From assembly GCF_003055625.1 (NCBI RefSeq), contig NZ_CP028811.1:2232001-2296000 (forward strand): a stretch of DNA of 64,000 nt. The letters are read 5' to 3'. The notes below the pieces were generated by a model. It searched no databases, was not told where the DNA came from, and worked only from the letters and a program-made list of their open reading frames with translations. The stretch's first letter is position 1; the number at the start of each line of letters is the position of its first letter. A program made the position numbers and the translations under genes. Shown one piece after another: positions 38,253-46,849 of the stretch. The DNA comes from Flavobacterium magnum (GTDB lineage Bacteria > Bacteroidota > Bacteroidia > Flavobacteriales > Flavobacteriaceae).

Positions 38253-38717
38253 ATGAAAAAATTAGCTTTAATACTCGTAAGTGCCCTTGCCATCGCATCC
38301 TGTAAGAATGCTGCAAAGGAGCAGGCCGAAGCCGAGCAGGCAAAGCAGGCTACAATTGACTCGATCCGTATGGAGGTGGCTGCCAAACAAGCCGAAGAAG
38401 CCAGGCAGAAAACCATCGACTCGATGAAGGTCGTCGCCGAAAGGCAGCGCATCCAAAGGCAGCAGGTAATCGCCTCAAACAATGCATCGACTACTACCAG
38501 TTCGACCACAACCACGACCACCCAGAAAAAAGGCTGGAGCAATACCGCTAAAGGCGCTGTTATCGGAGCCGGTGTGGGTGCCGTGACAGGTGCTGTAGTC
38601 TCCAAACGTAAAAAAGGGGAGGGCGCATTGATTGGTGGTGCTGCAGGTGCCATTTTAGGAGCCGGTGTAGGTTCCGTAGTTGATGAGAAGAAGAAAAAAG
38701 AAGCTGCAGGACAATAG
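38253..38717 (+). CDS. Glycine-zipper lipoprotein
   Basis: 154 residues. A lipobox IASC at residues 14-17 follows the signal. Then come a charged Glu/Ala/Lys coiled-coil stretch with duplicated TIDSIR/TIDSMK segments and a Ser/Thr-rich linker. The C-terminal glycine-zipper part reads KGAVIGAGVGAVTGAVVS and ALIGGAAGAILGAGVG, like the YMGG/OmpA-like glycine-zipper families that insert in or span membranes. Expected location is the inner face of the outer membrane. Role unknown; stress-related envelope functions are typical of the family. Confidence 0.85.
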   Translation: MKKLALILVSALAIASCKNAAKEQAEAEQAKQATIDSIRMEVAAKQAEEARQKTIDSMKVVAERQRIQRQQVIASNNASTTTSSTTTTTTQKKGWSNTAKGAVIGAGVGAVTGAVVSKRKKGEGALIGGAAGAILGAGVGSVVDEKKKKEAAGQ

Positions 38718-38749
38718 CCGAAACTATCTATCTCCATATATATCCACGA

Positions 38750-38780
38750 AAAACCGGAACTTTCAAGTTTCGGTTTTTTT
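38750..38780 (+). terminator. Terminator after the glycine-zipper gene
   Basis: AAACCGGAACTT pairs with AAGTTTCGGTTT (one G-T pair) around a two-base TC tip, then a run of T. Confidence 0.85.
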
Positions 38781-38888
38781 ATTGCGTTGAATCCGGCCCG
38801 CTGAAACAGCCCCCGGGTTGCGTCATGATAGCGGCAGCGGCACGACAGCAATTTATTACGCATTCCATTGTTTTGCAGAAGTTTTTAT

Positions 38889-38896
38889 TACTTTTG
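38889..38896 (+). promoter_or_regulatory. -7 promoter element for the MBOAT/SGNH operon
   Basis: TACTTTTG is a full TAnnTTTG match 39 bases before the ATG at 38936. Confidence 0.45.
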
Positions 38897-38935
38897 GGCA
38901 AATGTTAATGAAAACCAAAAACAAATACCTGCAAG

Positions 38936-40384
38936 ATGCTTTTTAACTCCTTAGGATTTGCCATTTTCCTGCCCATCGTCTTCATCCTTTACTGGTTTGT
39001 AACCAACAAAAGTCTGAGGCTGCAAAATTTTATGCTTGTCGTGGCCAGCTATTTTTTTTACTGCTGCTGGGACTGGCGCTTCGGATTCCTGCTTGCGTTC
39101 TCTACGCTGCTCGACTTTTACTCCGGGCTTGCCATCGAACGCAGCGACACCAAGGCCCGAAAGAAGATGTGGCTGGTCCTCAGCGTCACGATCAACCTCG
39201 GATTCCTGTGTTTTTTCAAATACTACAATTTTTTCATAGAATCGTTCAGCGATTTTATCGGGAATTTCGGGCTGCACCCGCATTTCAGTACGCTGAGCAT
39301 CATACTCCCGGTCGGAATCTCGTTTTACACCTTCCACGGACTCTCTTACGTCTTTGACATTTACAACGGCAAGGCAAAGCCCACGACCAACCTCGTCAAC
39401 TATGCGCTGTTCGTCAGTTTTTTCCCGTTGCTTGTCGCCGGACCCATCGAACGCGCCACGCACCTGCTGCCGCAATTTTTCACAAGGCGTGAAATGACCT
39501 ACCACCGTATGGTGGACGGAAGTTTCCAAATCCTGTGGGGACTGTTCAAGAAGGTCGTGATTGCCGATAACGCCGCGCAGCTGGTAGACATCATCTTTCA
39601 TAAGGAAGGCGGCTCAGCCAGTGTATTTGCTCTGGGCCCGATCCTTTTTGCATTCCAGGTTTACGGCGACTTTTCGGGCTATTCCGATATTGCGCTGGGA
39701 ACCGCCAAATTGTTCGGCATTGACCTGATGACGAATTTCCGCTACCCTTATTTCTCGAGGGATATCGCCGAATTCTGGAGAAGGTGGCACATCTCGCTTT
39801 CCACCTGGTTCCGGGATTACCTTTACATTCCGCTGGGCGGCAATAAGGACGGCCTCTGGATCAAGATCCGGAACACCATGATCATTTTTACCGTAAGCGG
39901 TTTCTGGCATGGCTCAAGCTGGAATTATATTTTCTGGGGTGTGCTGAACGGACTCTACGTCGTACCGCTCATCCTGCGCAACAGCCACCGTAAAAATATG
40001 GAAATCATTGCGGCACACAGCGCCTTACCGTCGTTCAGGGATGCCATGGGCGTCATTATCACGTTCTCTCTGACCTGCTTCGGGTTTATCATCTTCCGCA
40101 CCGAATCGATGCACCACGCTTTTGCCTATATGGGGCACCTGCTGCACCCGTCAATTCTCTCAATCCCTAAACTGTCCAGCGGCCAGAACACGACCATGCT
40201 GATCGTATTGGTGATGGTATCGATCTTATTCATCACCGAATGGTTTTACCGCAGGAAAGAGTACGCGTTCCAGGACATTTACAAAAGCAGCCTGTGGAAG
40301 CAGTCTGCGATCATTTTTGTTTTAGTGCTGCTGATTTTCTTCTTTGGCGGAAAGCAGGCAGATTTTATTTATTTCCAATTTTAA
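38936..40384 (+). CDS. MBOAT-family membrane O-acyltransferase (AlgI type)
   Basis: 482 residues with about eleven TM segments. It opens with MLFNSLGFAIFLPIVFILYW, typical of AlgI/DltB-like proteins. The family signature is visible: PVGISFYTFHGLSYVFDIYNG, then LLVAGPIERATHLLPQF, FGGYSDIALG-like FSGYSDIALGTAKLFGI, the FRYPYFSRDIAEFWRRWHISLSTWFRDYLYIPLGG block, and the catalytic His in VSGFWHGSSWNYIFWG. It moves acyl groups, usually acetyl, across the membrane to a polysaccharide or wall polymer. The gene is followed 6 bases later by an SGNH-type partner. Confidence 0.94.
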   Translation: MLFNSLGFAIFLPIVFILYWFVTNKSLRLQNFMLVVASYFFYCCWDWRFGFLLAFSTLLDFYSGLAIERSDTKARKKMWLVLSVTINLGFLCFFKYYNFFIESFSDFIGNFGLHPHFSTLSIILPVGISFYTFHGLSYVFDIYNGKAKPTTNLVNYALFVSFFPLLVAGPIERATHLLPQFFTRREMTYHRMVDGSFQILWGLFKKVVIADNAAQLVDIIFHKEGGSASVFALGPILFAFQVYGDFSGYSDIALGTAKLFGIDLMTNFRYPYFSRDIAEFWRRWHISLSTWFRDYLYIPLGGNKDGLWIKIRNTMIIFTVSGFWHGSSWNYIFWGVLNGLYVVPLILRNSHRKNMEIIAAHSALPSFRDAMGVIITFSLTCFGFIIFRTESMHHAFAYMGHLLHPSILSIPKLSSGQNTTMLIVLVMVSILFITEWFYRRKEYAFQDIYKSSLWKQSAIIFVLVLLIFFFGGKQADFIYFQF

Positions 40385-40390
40385 TAGCTT

Positions 40391-41362
40391 ATGAAACCGT
40401 CATTAAAACGTTTAGCCCTATTTCTCGTAGTCGCCGGGGCCACGATATTACTGGCCATTTACCTGCAAACCCGACTGTACCGCGTGATGGACAGCAACGA
40501 CCGCCGCTTCGTGACCCTTATGGGGATCCTCAACGATAAGAAACATGACAATGTGCTGTTGTTCGGCGACAGCCGCGGCGTGCTGGGCGTAGACACCAAA
40601 GTGGTAAAGGCCCGTGCCGGATTTGACGTTCCCATGTACAACCTGGCCAACTTCAGCCAGTCGCTGTATCAGTCGTCGTACTTTTACGGGATGATTGAAA
40701 AGAATACCAAAATGGTCGTACAGTGCACCTCACCCGAATTCTTCGCTACCGATGAACCGCACCGGATGCCCGAGGTCAAGGCCATCCCGATGTACCTGAG
40801 TGGCTACCGCGCCAATGAGCAGACCAAAAAGCTGATCCCCGACTACAACCGTTTCTTCGACAAGCCCGCAATCGATGGCTACTTTGAGTGCCGTGAGTAC
40901 TTCAGGAACTATATTACGACCGCCATCAGGCCGTTTTTCGACAACGAACGATACAACCAGTCACTGATGATGGACAAGTATTTCCCGCACATCTATATCG
41001 ACCAGAAGTCGCCCAATTACCCGGTACAACAGACGGGTTGTGCCAAATACCAACTGTCAAAGTACCCAAAGACACAAATCGCTTTCCTGAAGAAAACCAA
41101 GGCCTATTTCGACAGCAAAGGCATCGAATACGTCATCATCCTGATGCCGATAAATCCGGACGACTGTAACGACCACGCGCTCGCTTCGGCGAAAACCAAA
41201 GAAATGCTGGAACGTGAAACGGGCATCCGGGTGGTTGACCTGACCAGCCTGCTGCCGGTCAACGATTTTTATGATGCCGTGCACGCCAACCACCACGGCG
41301 CAGCAGTGTTGTCCAATACATTGGGAGACAGCTTACAAAAGCGGCGCAGCGTAAAAATGTAA
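40391..41362 (+). CDS. Membrane-anchored SGNH-like protein, acyltransfer partner
   Basis: 323 residues. One N-terminal TM anchor (about 8-26) is followed by a periplasmic domain with the SGNH block I LLFGDSRGVLG (nucleophile Ser) and a block V-like end VHANHHGAAVLS containing Asp-x-x-His (DAVH). This matches AlgJ/DltD-like partners that complete O-acyl transfer on the periplasmic side. Sequence similarity to the named families is weak by eye, so the assignment rests on these motifs and the position directly behind the MBOAT gene. Confidence 0.75.
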   Translation: MKPSLKRLALFLVVAGATILLAIYLQTRLYRVMDSNDRRFVTLMGILNDKKHDNVLLFGDSRGVLGVDTKVVKARAGFDVPMYNLANFSQSLYQSSYFYGMIEKNTKMVVQCTSPEFFATDEPHRMPEVKAIPMYLSGYRANEQTKKLIPDYNRFFDKPAIDGYFECREYFRNYITTAIRPFFDNERYNQSLMMDKYFPHIYIDQKSPNYPVQQTGCAKYQLSKYPKTQIAFLKKTKAYFDSKGIEYVIILMPINPDDCNDHALASAKTKEMLERETGIRVVDLTSLLPVNDFYDAVHANHHGAAVLSNTLGDSLQKRRSVKM

Positions 41363-41434
41363 ACCACGGCTTTAAATATTTATCGGCTTTTCTTGCAAAT
41401 ACAACGGCGATGCTGTATTATTGCAATCCGATTC

Positions 41435-41509
41435 GGGCGATTAGCTCAGCTGGTTCAGAGCACTACCTCGACAAGGTAGGGGTCACTGGTTCGAACCCAG
41501 TATCGCCCA
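41435..41509 (+). tRNA. tRNA-Val (anticodon GAC)
   Basis: 75 bases fold into a complete cloverleaf: 7-bp acceptor stem (GGGCGAT with ATCGCCC), D arm GCTC/GAGC, anticodon stem CTACC/GGTAG with loop TCGACAA (anticodon GAC), T arm ACTGG/CCAGT with TTCGAAC, and discriminator A. CCA is not encoded, as usual in Bacteroidota. A terminator follows at once. Confidence 0.97.
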
Positions 41510-41512
41510 CAA

Positions 41513-41540
41513 AAAAACTCCATTGAAAAATGGAGTTTTT
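41513..41540. terminator. Terminator after tRNA-Val
   Basis: AAAAACTCCATT pairs with AATGGAGTTTTT around GAAA. The A and T runs make it bidirectional, so it may also serve the minus-strand gene ending at 41548. Confidence 0.9.
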
Positions 41541-41547
41541 TTTATGT

Positions 41548-42192
41548 CTACCGGCAGTGGTCATCATACAACTTAATCACCACTGACAGGCCTTCGGCAG
41601 CAAGGTCTTCCGTCGTGATGCGATTGAAGAGTCCCGGGCAGTCCGTGCCGAAATGCAGGTTCACTTCCTTTTCAATGGATTTGGTCCTTTTGATTTTAAA
41701 CGAATGTCCTGCCCCACGCCCCAGTGTCATATAAAAGTACAACGCATAGGCCATGCCGGCTTTTTTGATGAAGAATTTTTCATTCTCCACGTCGGCATTC
41801 GCAAACCCGTTAGGTCCCGCCGCCGGGCTCCATCCGGAATAGGCGGAATACATACTGCTCCCAGCGCCCTCACGGATCACCTCAAGCCAGAACTTACGCT
41901 TCTCCACCTTGATCTCGCTGCTGTTGAACAACCGGAAGAAGGCCACGTATTCCGTAACGAATTTTACCGGCTTATCGCGGTGGATGATTTCAAAGCCCGC
42001 CACATCGTCAATACTGAGCTTTTCGGTTTTTCCGTTGGGTTCTGACCGGAAATTGATTTTCCTGTCGAGATATGACGGTACCTCCACAAAGCCTTTCCTG
42101 ACACTGAGATCGTTCATGGTTACGGTGCCTTCAATAAAACGTGCCAGCGCAAGTGACGGCAGCAGCAGTACAAGCCAAATGATTTTTTTCAT
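41548..42192 (-). CDS. Uncharacterised exported protein
   Basis: 214 residues with a clear signal peptide (KKIIWLVLLLPSLALA, cleavage near ARF). The mature part is mixed beta/alpha, with an opening IEGTVTMNDLSVRKGFVEV and basic patches, and no Cys lipobox. No known catalytic motif is seen and I do not recognise the family. Periplasmic or outer-membrane location is predicted. It lies about 60 bases downstream of the BI-1 gene on the same strand but beyond that gene's terminator, so it may have its own promoter. Confidence 0.75.
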   Translation of the reverse strand: MKKIIWLVLLLPSLALARFIEGTVTMNDLSVRKGFVEVPSYLDRKINFRSEPNGKTEKLSIDDVAGFEIIHRDKPVKFVTEYVAFFRLFNSSEIKVEKRKFWLEVIREGAGSSMYSAYSGWSPAAGPNGFANADVENEKFFIKKAGMAYALYFYMTLGRGAGHSFKIKRTKSIEKEVNLHFGTDCPGLFNRITTEDLAAEGLSVVIKLYDDHCR

Positions 42193-42204
42193 AAGATGTG
42201 AAAT

Positions 42205-42230
42205 GAAAAAGCCGGACTTGTGCCCGGCCT
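42205..42230 (-). terminator. Terminator of the BI-1 gene
   Basis: GCCGG (42211-42215) pairs with CCGGC (42224-42228); the minus strand then runs into T residues (TTTTTC). Confidence 0.75.
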
Positions 42231-42250
42231 TATGATAAAGTCTTTTATGA

Positions 42251-42943
42251 TTATTTCCTGCTCATCAGGATCCTGAGCACATACCAGAATAACAACATTA
42301 CCGAAGCGAACAGCTGCAGCGCCGCGCCTACGTATTGCTCGGTGGCATAATGGTCCTTGATCTGGCTGGTCTGGTACAGGATGCTGCCGCTGGCTACAAT
42401 CACCATGCCCACAGAGAACCACAAGCCAAGCTCAAACCCGAACAACGCCCCGGCCACGATCAGTCCCAGCGCGATGAATCCGCTGATGATCAAAGCCGAC
42501 CTCAGGAAAGAAAAATCCGTTTTTGTAAAGAACACTACCGCTGTCAATCCGCCGAACATAAACAACGTAATGATCGCCGCCTGCGTAATGACCGCCGTAC
42601 TGCCGGTATAATACATGGCGATGATCAGCATTGGCAGGAAGATCAGGGCTTCAATGAGTACATACAGTCCGAGCCCCAGGTATTGTTGCGTACGCGTCGC
42701 GGCAAAAGCGAGTTTCGACGACAACATGGAACCCAGCCAGAACAAGCCGATGAAGAACAGCCAGATGAATTTCGTGCCCAATAAATCTCCGATAGCCTGT
42801 GGCGGTACGGTGTTAATCAGTAAGGTTTCCACCCCGATGAATGCCAGGATGGCGAGTGCCACGTGCATGTACGTCTTTTTGTAAAATTCCGCTTTCTGTA
42901 CTTCGGAAGCATGCGCGACCAAAGTAGTGTTTTGGTATTCCAT
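42251..42943 (-). CDS. Bax inhibitor-1/YccA-family membrane protein
   Basis: 230 residues from the ATG at 42941-42943, with seven TM segments after a short polar N-terminus. Typical features are the first TM with KKTYMHVALAILAFIGVE, the mid-protein pair GLTAVVFFTKTDFSFLR and the acidic residues near the C-terminal TM (ASGSILYQTSQI). BI-1/TMBIM proteins are pH-gated calcium leak channels in characterised members; the bacterial role is often membrane stress tolerance. It is a single gene with its own terminator. Confidence 0.93.
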   Translation of the reverse strand: MEYQNTTLVAHASEVQKAEFYKKTYMHVALAILAFIGVETLLINTVPPQAIGDLLGTKFIWLFFIGLFWLGSMLSSKLAFAATRTQQYLGLGLYVLIEALIFLPMLIIAMYYTGSTAVITQAAIITLFMFGGLTAVVFFTKTDFSFLRSALIISGFIALGLIVAGALFGFELGLWFSVGMVIVASGSILYQTSQIKDHYATEQYVGAALQLFASVMLLFWYVLRILMSRK

Positions 42944-42984
42944 TTTCTGTAGTTTTAAATTCACCCGAAATGTATGGAAAAAAA

Positions 42985-43026
42985 ATAATGGTTGTAAATT
43001 TTTATAATAAAATTTACAACCATTAT
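42985..43026 (-). terminator. Long terminator hairpin of the alpha/beta hydrolase gene
   Basis: A perfect 18-bp stem (42985-43002 with 43009-43026) and a 6-base loop. On the minus strand the stem is followed by a run of T (TTTTTTTTCC). It lies just after the stop at 43042. Confidence 0.9.
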
Positions 43027-43041
43027 CACCGGGCCGACTGC

Positions 43042-44172
43042 TTACAATCCGAGTACCGATTTGAGTTTTTTAGCTGCCAAAGCCTGCGCGTCCTTAGCCT
43101 GCGGCACTACCGCTGCCATCCCGAAAAACTCGTGGGTCACGCCTTCGTACAATTCATATTCCGAATCGACACCGGCCGCCTTGAGTTTCTCATGCAGCAG
43201 CTTGCCTTCTGATTGCAGCGGATCGATTTCGGCGCCGATGATCAGTGTTGGCGGGAAGCCTTTCAGGTTCGCCCTGACGAGGCTTATCCTCGGGTCTGCC
43301 GACTGCGCTTCGGACGTCAGGTAGTTTTTCACAAACCATCCCATCATCGCCTTGTTCAGCGGCTTGGCGTTCGCGTATTTGACATAGCTCTCTGCGGTCA
43401 TGTCGTTGTTGGCCACCGGATATACCAATACGGCACCCAGCGGAACCTGTATCTTCTTTTCCCTCGCCATCAGGCTCACATTGGCTGCGAGGTTTCCGCC
43501 CGCGCTTTCTCCCGCTACGGCAATTTTAGCAGGGTTGCCATTGAACGTAGCCGCATTTTTAAGGATCCATTGGTAGGCATCAAACGCCACCATGTGTGCG
43601 GCAGGGAATTTTTTCTCAGGGCCTTTCGGATATTCCACAGACACGACGATGGCGCCCGTCTGCTCGCACAAGGCCTGTGCGCCCGCGCTGTACACGTTGA
43701 TGTCGGCAATCACGAAACCACCGCCATGGTAGTAGGCAATGACCGGAAACGGCGCTTTCCCTTCCTTAGGGGTATAAATCCTGATGTGTGTAGTGCCCCC
43801 GCTGACCGGGATCTGCTTGCCGATGGTGTCGCACAATGGCAGCGGCATCGCCATATTGTGTTCTTCCATGACCGCCATTACCGCATCGGTAGGCGTGGGC
43901 TGTTTCCTGGCTTCCTGTGGGCTCAGTGTCTCAATTGGCTTGCCGCCCAGCGTGGCCAGCTTCTCCATTACGACGGCCATTTCCGGCTTGATGTTCGTAC
44001 CCCATTCAGGGGCAGGGCCTTTCGGCTCAAGCCGGGCGTCTTTGTTTTCTGCGGTGATGCTGTCATTCACCTTTTCCTCAGGAAGGTCGGTTTTCGGATT
44101 CTTGTTGCAGGAGATTGCAGCGGCAGACAACAGGACCACCGCAACGCATCGGGTAAAAGTGTTCTTATTCAT
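43042..44172 (-). CDS. Alpha/beta hydrolase lipoprotein (HSL/acetyl-esterase type)
   Basis: 376 residues from the ATG at 44170-44172; the frame extends further upstream only by overlapping the next gene. A lipobox AISC is at the signal end. The HSL-family oxyanion motif HGGGFVIAD is clear, followed by the nucleophile elbow GESAGGN, the Asp in GAEIDPLQSE and the His in VTHEFFGMA, completing the triad. Substrate is unknown; short acyl esters are typical. The gene ends at a long terminator. Confidence 0.9.
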   Translation of the reverse strand: MNKNTFTRCVAVVLLSAAAISCNKNPKTDLPEEKVNDSITAENKDARLEPKGPAPEWGTNIKPEMAVVMEKLATLGGKPIETLSPQEARKQPTPTDAVMAVMEEHNMAMPLPLCDTIGKQIPVSGGTTHIRIYTPKEGKAPFPVIAYYHGGGFVIADINVYSAGAQALCEQTGAIVVSVEYPKGPEKKFPAAHMVAFDAYQWILKNAATFNGNPAKIAVAGESAGGNLAANVSLMAREKKIQVPLGAVLVYPVANNDMTAESYVKYANAKPLNKAMMGWFVKNYLTSEAQSADPRISLVRANLKGFPPTLIIGAEIDPLQSEGKLLHEKLKAAGVDSEYELYEGVTHEFFGMAAVVPQAKDAQALAAKKLKSVLGL

Positions 44173-44271
44173 AACGTATTGTTTAAGTTTCCCCGCTAAT
44201 TTCCGAAGTAACTGCCATCCATATTTTACAGGATTACCTGAAATGATATTGTAATTATCATGCCTACAGCC

Positions 44272-44302
44272 AAAAAAAAGCAGGTGTCGAATAAACACCT
44301 GC
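44272..44302 (-). terminator. Terminator of the low-complexity ORF
   Basis: GCAGGTGT (44280-44287) pairs with ACACCTGC (44295-44302); the minus strand continues into a T run. Confidence 0.85.
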
Positions 44303-44326
44303 CCTGATGGTTTTGTTGTGGGATGC

Positions 44327-44677
44327 TTACATATCCCTGTCCGGAGAGGACCTTCTTTCAGCATCGCGTCCTGAATCAAGGTCGTCTTCGTGACTGAAAC
44401 GTGCCTGGCGGTCTGCCTCATCCTCAGAGGATGTCCCAGAACCATATTGGGAATTTCCCATGTCGCGGCGGCTGTTTTCACTGTCCTCCCAACGTTCGTT
44501 GCCTGTGTTCTCACTGCGTGACGACTGCATCGAGCGGTCGTTGTCCTGCATGTCGCTCTGGCGCGAAGATCCGGTACGGCTTTCATTTTCGCCGGTACGT
44601 GATTGGCCCTGCGCATGTCTCTGGTTTTGGTCCTCGCGATTCCAATCGCGATTTCCGTTGTTGTTGTTCGTTTCCAT
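44327..44677 (-). CDS. Disordered hydrophilic protein
   Basis: 116 residues built almost only from Asn, Arg, Asp, Glu, Ser, Gln and Gly, with no hydrophobic core. It must be intrinsically disordered. A terminator follows, supporting expression. Its codons end in varied bases and the frame has no stop, arguing for a real gene. Possible roles are desiccation or stress protection or nucleic acid binding; none can be assigned. The 38-residue Lys/Thr-rich gene lies 19 bases upstream on the same strand. Confidence 0.7.
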   Translation of the reverse strand: METNNNNGNRDWNREDQNQRHAQGQSRTGENESRTGSSRQSDMQDNDRSMQSSRSENTGNERWEDSENSRRDMGNSQYGSGTSSEDEADRQARFSHEDDLDSGRDAERRSSPDRDM

Positions 44678-44696
44678 TGTGTTGTTGTTTTAAAGA

Positions 44697-44813
44697 TTAC
44701 TTTTTAGTGGTCCCTTTAGCTGATTTGCTGTCGGTTTTTGTGGTTGACTTTTTAGTAGTCGATTTGGTTGTTGCGGCACCGGTTTTGGTGTCTTTTGACA
44801 TTGGAGTTTTCAT
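44697..44813 (-). CDS. Small Lys/Thr-rich protein (38 residues)
   Basis: An ATG at 44811-44813 opens 38 codons ending in TAA at 44697-44699. The protein is MKTPMSKDTKTGAATTKSTT followed by more Lys/Thr/Ser, with seven TK or KS steps. It resembles the N-terminal tail of the divergent DUF892 protein at 45033 and the basic tails of histone H1-like proteins. It has no stop-free length advantage that would prove coding, so expression is inferred from position (co-directional with the disordered gene). Confidence 0.45.
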   Translation of the reverse strand: MKTPMSKDTKTGAATTKSTTKKSTTKTDSKSAKGTTKK

Positions 44814-45032
44814 AATTGAAAAGTATTTGTGGTTAATAATATTCCAAAACTACAACAACGATTTAGCGTTGTTTTATAGTTTATTATCAGCGGGTTACAG
44901 GATTTCCATTTTAACATTCGCCGCTGCACCGACTTAAAATCTTGTAACCTTGCCGCCCAAAAACATAAGTTTTACGTCCCTCAAACCGCCATCTTTGTGA
45001 GGTTCATTTTAATCATTAAACAACACTATATT

Positions 45033-45683
45033 ATGAAGACAACAACCAAGGCCCCGGCCAAAAAGACAGCTGCAACCAAAACCGCCGCCGCAAAGACGAC
45101 TACAGCCAAAACATCGGCTGCGAAAACCACCGCTTCCAAAACCCCGGCCACCCCTAAAGGTACCGTAAAAGCGAAATCGACTGCCGCCGAAGGGCTGGGC
45201 GAATTGTTTGAAGACGGCTTAAAGGACATCTACTGGGCAGAAAAGGCGCTGACCAAAGCCCTGCCTAAAATGGCCAAAAATGCCACCTCTGCCGAATTGG
45301 TGACGGCATTGCAGGACCACCTGACGCAAACCGAAACTCACGTACAGCGACTCGAACAGGTATTTGCTGCGATCGGACAGAAGGCAGTCGCCAAGAAATG
45401 CGACGCGATGGACGGACTCATCAAGGAAGGGGAGGGCATCATGGAGGAAACCGAACTGGGTGTCGTGCGCGATGCCGGCATCATTGCCGCCTCGCAGAAA
45501 ATCGAGCATTACGAGATTGCTACCTATGGTACGCTGGCCGCATTTGCGAAAACACTCGGACATGACGAAGCCTTACAGTTGCTGGTTGCGACCCTCGACG
45601 AGGAGAAACAGGCTGACGCATTACTGACCCAGATTGCCGAATCGCACATCAACCTCGACGCTGCCGACGAGGACATGGAATAA
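45033..45683 (+). CDS. DUF892 (YciE/YciF-type) ferritin-like protein with histone H1-like tail
   Basis: 216 residues from the ATG at 45033; an upstream in-frame start at 44997 sits on a CATCTTTG promoter-like element. The first 45 residues are almost only Lys, Ala and Thr (KTTTKAPAKKTAATKTAA). The domain follows: GELFEDGLKDIYWAEKALTKALP, then QDHLTQTETHVQRLEQVF and EHYEIATYGTLAAFAKTLG, matching YciE/YciF with its di-iron ligands Glu and His. Such proteins are stress-induced. The basic tail suggests DNA binding, as in some Dps-like proteins; that is inference. Confidence 0.88.
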   Translation: MKTTTKAPAKKTAATKTAAAKTTTAKTSAAKTTASKTPATPKGTVKAKSTAAEGLGELFEDGLKDIYWAEKALTKALPKMAKNATSAELVTALQDHLTQTETHVQRLEQVFAAIGQKAVAKKCDAMDGLIKEGEGIMEETELGVVRDAGIIAASQKIEHYEIATYGTLAAFAKTLGHDEALQLLVATLDEEKQADALLTQIAESHINLDAADEDME

Positions 45684-45721
45684 GAAACCAATCAAAATCA
45701 AATCTAAATCTCAACCATCAG

Positions 45722-45750
45722 GCCTGCCCGTTTTCGGGTAGGCTTTTTTG
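45722..45750 (+). terminator. Terminator after the DUF892 gene
   Basis: GCCTGCCCG pairs with CGGGTAGGC (one G-T pair) around TTTT, followed by TTTTTTG. Confidence 0.85.
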
Positions 45751-45909
45751 TGCAGGTGCATTTGGGTGTATGGCAGCGCGTGCAGGCACCGGCAGCATGC
45801 AGCGCTCAGCCTTAACCCATGGCGCGCCCCGCCTTTTTCGGCAATATACCCGGCAACGATCGCCGCGTCACGTTTTTTTATACCTTTAAGCCAACCTAAT
45901 CCAAGCATT

Positions 45910-46773
45910 ATGAAGAAGATAGTCCTCTCCCTGATCGCCGTTTTTTGCCTGTCGTTTTTGGCTTCTGCCGCCAAAGTCGACACGCTCGAAATCAAGAGTG
46001 CCGCAATGGACCGCACGCTGCGTGCCGCGGTGGCCATCCCCGAATCCTATGCCAAAAGCAAAGGCCGTTACCCGGTACTGTATCTGTTGCACGGGGCCTG
46101 GGGGCATTTCAACGACTGGCTTAAAAAGACACCAAACGCCAATGCGGTCAAGGCACTGGCCGACCAATACAACATCATTATCGTAATGCCCGAGGGCGAG
46201 GCCTTCAGCTTTTACATTGACAGCCCTACATTAAAATCCTCCCAGTTTGAAACCTTTGTGAGCAGGGAAGTCGTAGCCAAAATTGACGGCACCTACCGCA
46301 CCATTGCCAACAAGAATGGCCGTGCCATCACCGGCCTGTCTATGGGCGGGCACGGCGCCATGTACCTGTCCGTACGGCATCCTGACCTCTACTGCGCCGC
46401 CGGCAGCATGAGCGGGGCGCTCGACATGGGAACCATCCGGAAGCTGGAATCTGAAGCCGAGACCAACAAGATGTTCAGGGCCGTATACGGCGATGTACCG
46501 CCTACGGATGCGGAACTGCGGTCGCACGCCGTCATCGGGATGGTCAGTAAATTCAAGGCCAATAACATGCCGATGATCATCGACATCGGCGTAGACGATT
46601 TCCTGATCGAATCCAACCGCGAATTCCACCGCCGGCTTGTCTATGAGAAAGTGCCGCACGATTACACCGAACGTCCGGGTGCCCATACCTGGCAGTACTG
46701 GCAGGATGCGCTGCCGTATCAGGTGTTGTTTTTTTCGAAAGTGTTTGAAGCGAATGGAAGCAGCGTAAAATAG
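45910..46773 (+). CDS. Secreted esterase (alpha/beta hydrolase, esterase D type)
   Basis: 287 residues from the ATG at 45910, beginning with a signal peptide (KKIVLSLIAVFCLSFLASA). The fold markers are YPVLYLLHGAWGHFNDWLK (oxyanion side), the nucleophile elbow ITGLSMGGHGAMYLSVRHPD and the C-terminal His in RPGAHTWQYWQDALP. This is the tributyrin esterase / esterase D / feruloyl esterase group. Export suggests cleavage of acyl or feruloyl esters outside the cytoplasm. The start is about 160 bases after the terminator of the DUF892 gene. Confidence 0.9.
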   Translation: MKKIVLSLIAVFCLSFLASAAKVDTLEIKSAAMDRTLRAAVAIPESYAKSKGRYPVLYLLHGAWGHFNDWLKKTPNANAVKALADQYNIIIVMPEGEAFSFYIDSPTLKSSQFETFVSREVVAKIDGTYRTIANKNGRAITGLSMGGHGAMYLSVRHPDLYCAAGSMSGALDMGTIRKLESEAETNKMFRAVYGDVPPTDAELRSHAVIGMVSKFKANNMPMIIDIGVDDFLIESNREFHRRLVYEKVPHDYTERPGAHTWQYWQDALPYQVLFFSKVFEANGSSVK

Positions 46774-46849
46774 TCTGCACGCAACTGTCCAATGGGTAAC
46801 AGTGTTAGTGGCAGCACCACTGCGCCGTCCCCATATTGCGATGCGGGTG

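Noticed and set aside
43213..44199. Plus-strand open frame opposite the alpha/beta hydrolase
   Set aside because: Antisense shadow of a gene with a full catalytic triad.
44173..44616. N-terminal extension of the alpha/beta hydrolase
   Set aside because: The lipoprotein signal begins at 44172; the extension overlaps another gene and its terminator.
45766..45832. Possible fourth copy of the GC-rich two-box element
   Set aside because: Box similarity is weak and the pairing arms are not clear.
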